Positions 4,852-7,023 of a stretch of DNA of 7,023 nucleotides are shown here, in pieces. Under the pieces are notes generated by a model. It saw nothing but the letters and a program-made list of their open reading frames with translations. It made no database searches and had not been told where the DNA came from. Each line of letters starts with the position of its first letter. Within the stretch, counting starts at the first letter, position 1. The stretch spans positions 1 to 7,023 of the forward strand of contig SLEY01000326.1 of NCBI GenBank assembly GCA_007124535.1, given 5' to 3'. The DNA comes from Planctomycetaceae bacterium. Its GTDB lineage: Bacteria > Planctomycetota > Planctomycetia > Pirellulales > Pirellulaceae. The position numbers and the translations under genes are program-made.

Positions 4852-6786
4852 ATGCGTCCCGCATTTCACATTGTTTCCCGGGTCCTGCTGGCCGTGCTGC
4901 TCGCAACCCTCCCCGCCGCCGCTCAACAGGCCCCGCCGGCGGAGGGCGATGAGGCGGAGCTGATTGCCGTGCTGCAATCGGATGCCGAACTGTTCGACAA
5001 GGCCAAGGCCTGCCAGACGCTGGCGATGATCGGCACCGCCGAGGCCGTGCCGGCGCTGGCCGAACTTTTGGCCGACCCCCAGTTGGGCCATTACGCCCGC
5101 TTTGCCCTCGAACCCATCCCGGATGGGGCGGTCGATGAAGCCCTCCGCGAAGCGCTGGCGGACCTGGAAGGCGGACTGCTGGTCGGAGTCATCAATTCAA
5201 TCGGCATGCGCCGGGATCAGGGCGCCGTCGAAATCCTGCAGGGCCTGCTGGACGGGGAAGACGACTCGGTCGCCGACGCCGCCCTGGCCGCCCTCGGCCG
5301 TATCGCCTCGACCGAGGCCGTGGCCACCCTGATCACCGCTCTGGCCACCGACGAGCCCTGCCGGGCAGTGGCCGACGCCGCCTTGACCGCCGGCGATATG
5401 CTGGTCGAAGACGGGCATCCCGACGACGCCGTGGAGGTGTACCAGGCCGTGGCGGACGCGAACCTGGCCCCCTACTACGAACTGGCGGCATTGCACCACC
5501 TGATCCGCTACCAAGGCGAGCAGGGCTTGGCCCTCCTGGTCGACCTGCTCCAGGACGAAGACGCGGCTCGCTTCCGCGTGGCCCTGGCCATGTCCCATGA
5601 ACTGGCCAGCCCGGAGATCGCACAGGCCTTGATCGATGCCTTCGAAGACCTGCCCCAGAACCGCCAGGTGCTGGTCGTCCATGTCTTGGGCGATCTGGAC
5701 GAGCCGGTCGCCCTGCCGACTGTCCTGCAGTTGGCCGATTCGGCGGAACCCGAATTGCGCTTGCCCGCCGTCCAGGTGCTGGCCTCGCTGGGTGACGGCG
5801 CCGCGGTCCCCGTGCTGCTGCAAGCGGCCGTGGATTCGGACGCCACGTTGGCTTCCGCGGCTCAAGAAAGCCTGGCAGACCTCGCCGGCGAGGACGTGGA
5901 TGCCGAACTGGCCCAACAGCTGGAGACCAGCGAAGGCGCCCAGCAACGCGTGCTGATCAACCTGATCGGATTGCGGCAGATCGAATCGGCGGTGCCCCAG
6001 CTGCAACAGCTGGCCGATGCCGACGATCCGGAACTTCGCACCGCCGCGATCAACGCGCTGGGGCTGACCGTCAACCTCGAACAGTTGCCGGCCTTGATCG
6101 AACGCCTGGTCCGCCCGAGCACGCCCGCGATGGCCGAAGCGGCCAAAACCGCCCTGAACACGGCCGTCCAGCGGATGCCGGATCGCGAGCGAACCTCGAA
6201 CCTGCTCCTGGATCGCTTCGAGGACGCCTCGACGGAAGCGAAGGCCCACTTGTTGGATCTGCTGGGCGCCGTCGGGGATCAGCGGGCCTTGCAAGGCGTG
6301 GCTCAGGCCGCTCGCGAAGGGACGGACCCGGTCCAGGACGCGGCCACCCGCGTGTTGGGCGAGTGGATGAGTGCCGATGCGGCGCCGGTCCTGTTGGAAT
6401 TGGCCCAGGATGGCCCGCCGCGTTTTCGGGTGCGCACCCTCCGCGGCTATCTCCGGATCGCCCGCCAGTTGGATGTGTCCACCGACGAACGGGTGGCCAT
6501 GGCCCGCCGAGCCCTCGACGTGGCCCAGCGTGACGCGGAAAAAGAACTGGCCCTGGAAATCCTGGGACGCTACCCCACGGCCCAGGGACTGGAATTGGCA
6601 GCCGGGTACCTGGACGATGACGACCTGAAAGCCCCCGCCGCCGCCGCCGCCATTGCGATCGCCGAGAAAATCGTCGACGCCCATCCGGAACCGGTGGCCC
6701 GGGCCATGCCCCAAGCGGCCGCGGCCACCAGCGACGAGGAACTGAAGCAAAAGGCCAACCAGTTGCTGCAGCGCGCCCAGCGCTAA
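4852..6786 (+). CDS. Secreted HEAT-repeat protein
   Basis: A 644-residue protein of unknown role, probably a protein-binding scaffold outside the cytoplasm. An N-terminal signal (R2, R10, hydrophobic 11-20, then P-A-A-A-Q-Q) predicts Sec export with cleavage near A24. The rest is almost wholly helical repeats. E-A-V-P-A-L-A-E-L-L-A-D at 64-75 opens a first unit. A-L-A-A-L-G-R-I-A-S-T-E-A-V-A-T-L at 144-160 is a textbook HEAT unit. Others lie at about 284-330, 376-420 and 494-520, and R-F-R-V-R-T-L-R-G-Y-L-R-I-A at 524-537 starts a distinct C-terminal block. The N-terminal segment K-A-K-A-C-Q-T-L-A-M-I-G with Y-A-R-F-A-L-E-P-I-P matches, from memory, planctomycete HEAT proteins often found near Gfo/Idh/MocA or DUF1080 genes. 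No catalytic motif is seen. Long runs of Ala, Leu, Asp and Glu make it acidic. It probably shares transcription with the oxidoreductase, although 130 structured bases separate them. Confidence 0.92.
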   Translation: MRPAFHIVSRVLLAVLLATLPAAAQQAPPAEGDEAELIAVLQSDAELFDKAKACQTLAMIGTAEAVPALAELLADPQLGHYARFALEPIPDGAVDEALREALADLEGGLLVGVINSIGMRRDQGAVEILQGLLDGEDDSVADAALAALGRIASTEAVATLITALATDEPCRAVADAALTAGDMLVEDGHPDDAVEVYQAVADANLAPYYELAALHHLIRYQGEQGLALLVDLLQDEDAARFRVALAMSHELASPEIAQALIDAFEDLPQNRQVLVVHVLGDLDEPVALPTVLQLADSAEPELRLPAVQVLASLGDGAAVPVLLQAAVDSDATLASAAQESLADLAGEDVDAELAQQLETSEGAQQRVLINLIGLRQIESAVPQLQQLADADDPELRTAAINALGLTVNLEQLPALIERLVRPSTPAMAEAAKTALNTAVQRMPDRERTSNLLLDRFEDASTEAKAHLLDLLGAVGDQRALQGVAQAAREGTDPVQDAATRVLGEWMSADAAPVLLELAQDGPPRFRVRTLRGYLRIARQLDVSTDERVAMARRALDVAQRDAEKELALEILGRYPTAQGLELAAGYLDDDDLKAPAAAAAIAIAEKIVDAHPEPVARAMPQAAAATSDEELKQKANQLLQRAQR

Positions 6787-6813
6787 AGCAGACGAGCCTT
6801 CGCCCATCCGGTG

Positions 6814-6839
6814 GAGTCCCCTGGCGGGTCAGGGGACTC
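6814..6839 (+). terminator. Terminator-like hairpin after the HEAT gene
   Basis: GAGTCCCCT (6814-6822) and AGGGGACTC (6831-6839) form a perfect 9-base stem around an 8-base loop, starting 27 bases after the stop codon. Only TCTT follows, so the U-tract is weak. It may end transcription inefficiently or protect the 3' end, possibly together with the hairpin that follows at once. Confidence 0.5.
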
Positions 6840-6842
6840 TTC

Positions 6843-6890
6843 ACCCTCCCGCTTGCGGGAGGGTCGGACGCGGTAGCGGCCGGGGAGGGT
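6843..6890. repeat. REP-like bipartite palindrome
   Basis: ACCCTCCCGC (6843-6852) and GCGGGAGGGT (6855-6864) are perfect 10-base arms separated by TT, giving a stem that can close on a G(CTTG)C tetraloop. A second, weaker hairpin follows: CGG (6865-6867) with CCG (6880-6882), enclosing CGC (6869-6871) with GCG (6876-6878). A further copy of GGGAGGGT then lies at 6883-6890, so the left arm ACCCTCCC (6843-6850) can pair with either copy. A strong hairpin, a small second hairpin and a terminal GGGAGGGT box is the layout of dispersed intergenic REP elements. One copy cannot prove dispersal. Confidence 0.55.
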
Positions 6891-6983
6891 ATTTACCAAC
6901 AAGGTATCCAACCTGAAACAAACCCTGCGGCCCAACCCATGCGAGCCCCATCCCGAAAACTTGAGCGAGCCAGAGAGTTGCTT

Positions 6984-7000
6984 AGGAGCGAGAATGCTCC
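6984..7000 (+). promoter_or_regulatory. Ribosome site within a short hairpin at the next gene start
   Basis: AGGAG (6984-6988) lies five bases before the ATG at 6994. GGAGC (6985-6989) is complementary to GCTCC (6996-7000), so a 5-base stem with a six-base loop would hide both the ribosome site and the start codon. The stem is short and may be coincidental. Confidence 0.35.
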
Positions 7001-7023
7001 GAATAACAGGCCAGGAGAAGAAA
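6994..7023 (+). CDS. Possible start of a further gene (3' partial, 10 codons)
   Basis: An ATG with a well-spaced AGGAG opens a frame, M-L-R-I-T-G-Q-E-K-K, that runs off the window. The local base composition of 6891-6993 is less GC-rich, like an intergenic region, and no other feature is seen there. A start of the M-L-R-x-x-G type followed by basic residues is common, from memory, in planctomycete DUF1501 secreted proteins, whose Tat signal comes soon after. Ten residues cannot establish this, so the family is a guess. Confidence 0.42.
   Translation, partial: MLRITGQEKK

Noticed and set aside
3546..4853. A long minus-strand frame opposite the oxidoreductase gene
   Set aside because: It is a typical GC-rich antisense shadow; the plus strand carries clear Gfo/Idh/MocA motifs and a ribosome site.
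4722..4952. A 76-codon frame starting at the ATG just after the oxidoreductase stop
   Set aside because: There is no ribosome site, its sequence is Pro/Arg-rich, and it runs into the HEAT gene in another frame and through the inverted repeats.
5197..6807. A long minus-strand frame opposite the HEAT-repeat gene
   Set aside because: Its composition, rich in Gly, Gln, His and Val, is the complement of Ala/Leu/Asp/Glu-rich repeats. The plus strand has a signal peptide and HEAT units.
1..7023. tRNA, rRNA, insertion sequence or phage genes
   Set aside because: No cloverleaf-like sequence, transposase motif, terminal inverted repeats with target duplication, or integrase signature was seen on either strand.

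Overview
The window looks like a piece of a GC-rich planctomycete chromosome. No marker gene is present. The argument rests on gene style: a twin-arginine Gfo/Idh/MocA oxidoreductase next to a secreted HEAT-repeat protein of a planctomycete type, an acidic Pro/Glu/Asp-rich protein with a conserved helical tail, and a promoter of the TGCTATAAT kind. This assignment is inference from remembered family patterns, not from a search.

Layout. Bases 1-1298 (+) hold the 3' part of a larger gene whose start lies outside the window. It encodes a low-complexity acidic stretch with an 18-bp tandem repeat, followed by a compact C-terminal domain. Its stop overlaps the start of nadB (1291-2922, +), a complete L-aspartate oxidase for the first step of NAD synthesis. 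Eight bases beyond nadB, and convergent with it, is a small 84-codon gene on the minus strand (2931-3185) with an antitoxin-like N-terminal helix pattern and no toxin partner. Bases 3186-3446 are a divergent intergenic region with a G-rich tract, a dyad and direct-repeat element, an extended -10 promoter and a long leader with a T-rich tract. Then come a Tat-exported Gfo/Idh/MocA oxidoreductase (3447-4721, +) and a secreted HEAT-repeat protein (4852-6786, +), separated by 130 bases containing nested inverted repeats. After the HEAT gene, 6787-6993 hold a terminator-like hairpin and a REP-like bipartite palindrome. The last 30 bases look like the start of another gene.

How it fits together. 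nadB is housekeeping and appears translationally coupled to the unrelated upstream gene. The oxidoreductase and HEAT gene form a plausible two-gene export unit driven from the promoter near 3295; both products are predicted to leave the cytoplasm. Their joint function is unknown. Nothing in the window proves a new defence, mobile or regulatory system. The items most worth checking are the small orphan gene, the acidic protein upstream of nadB, and the structured non-coding elements at 3244-3430, 4734-4795 and 6814-6890.
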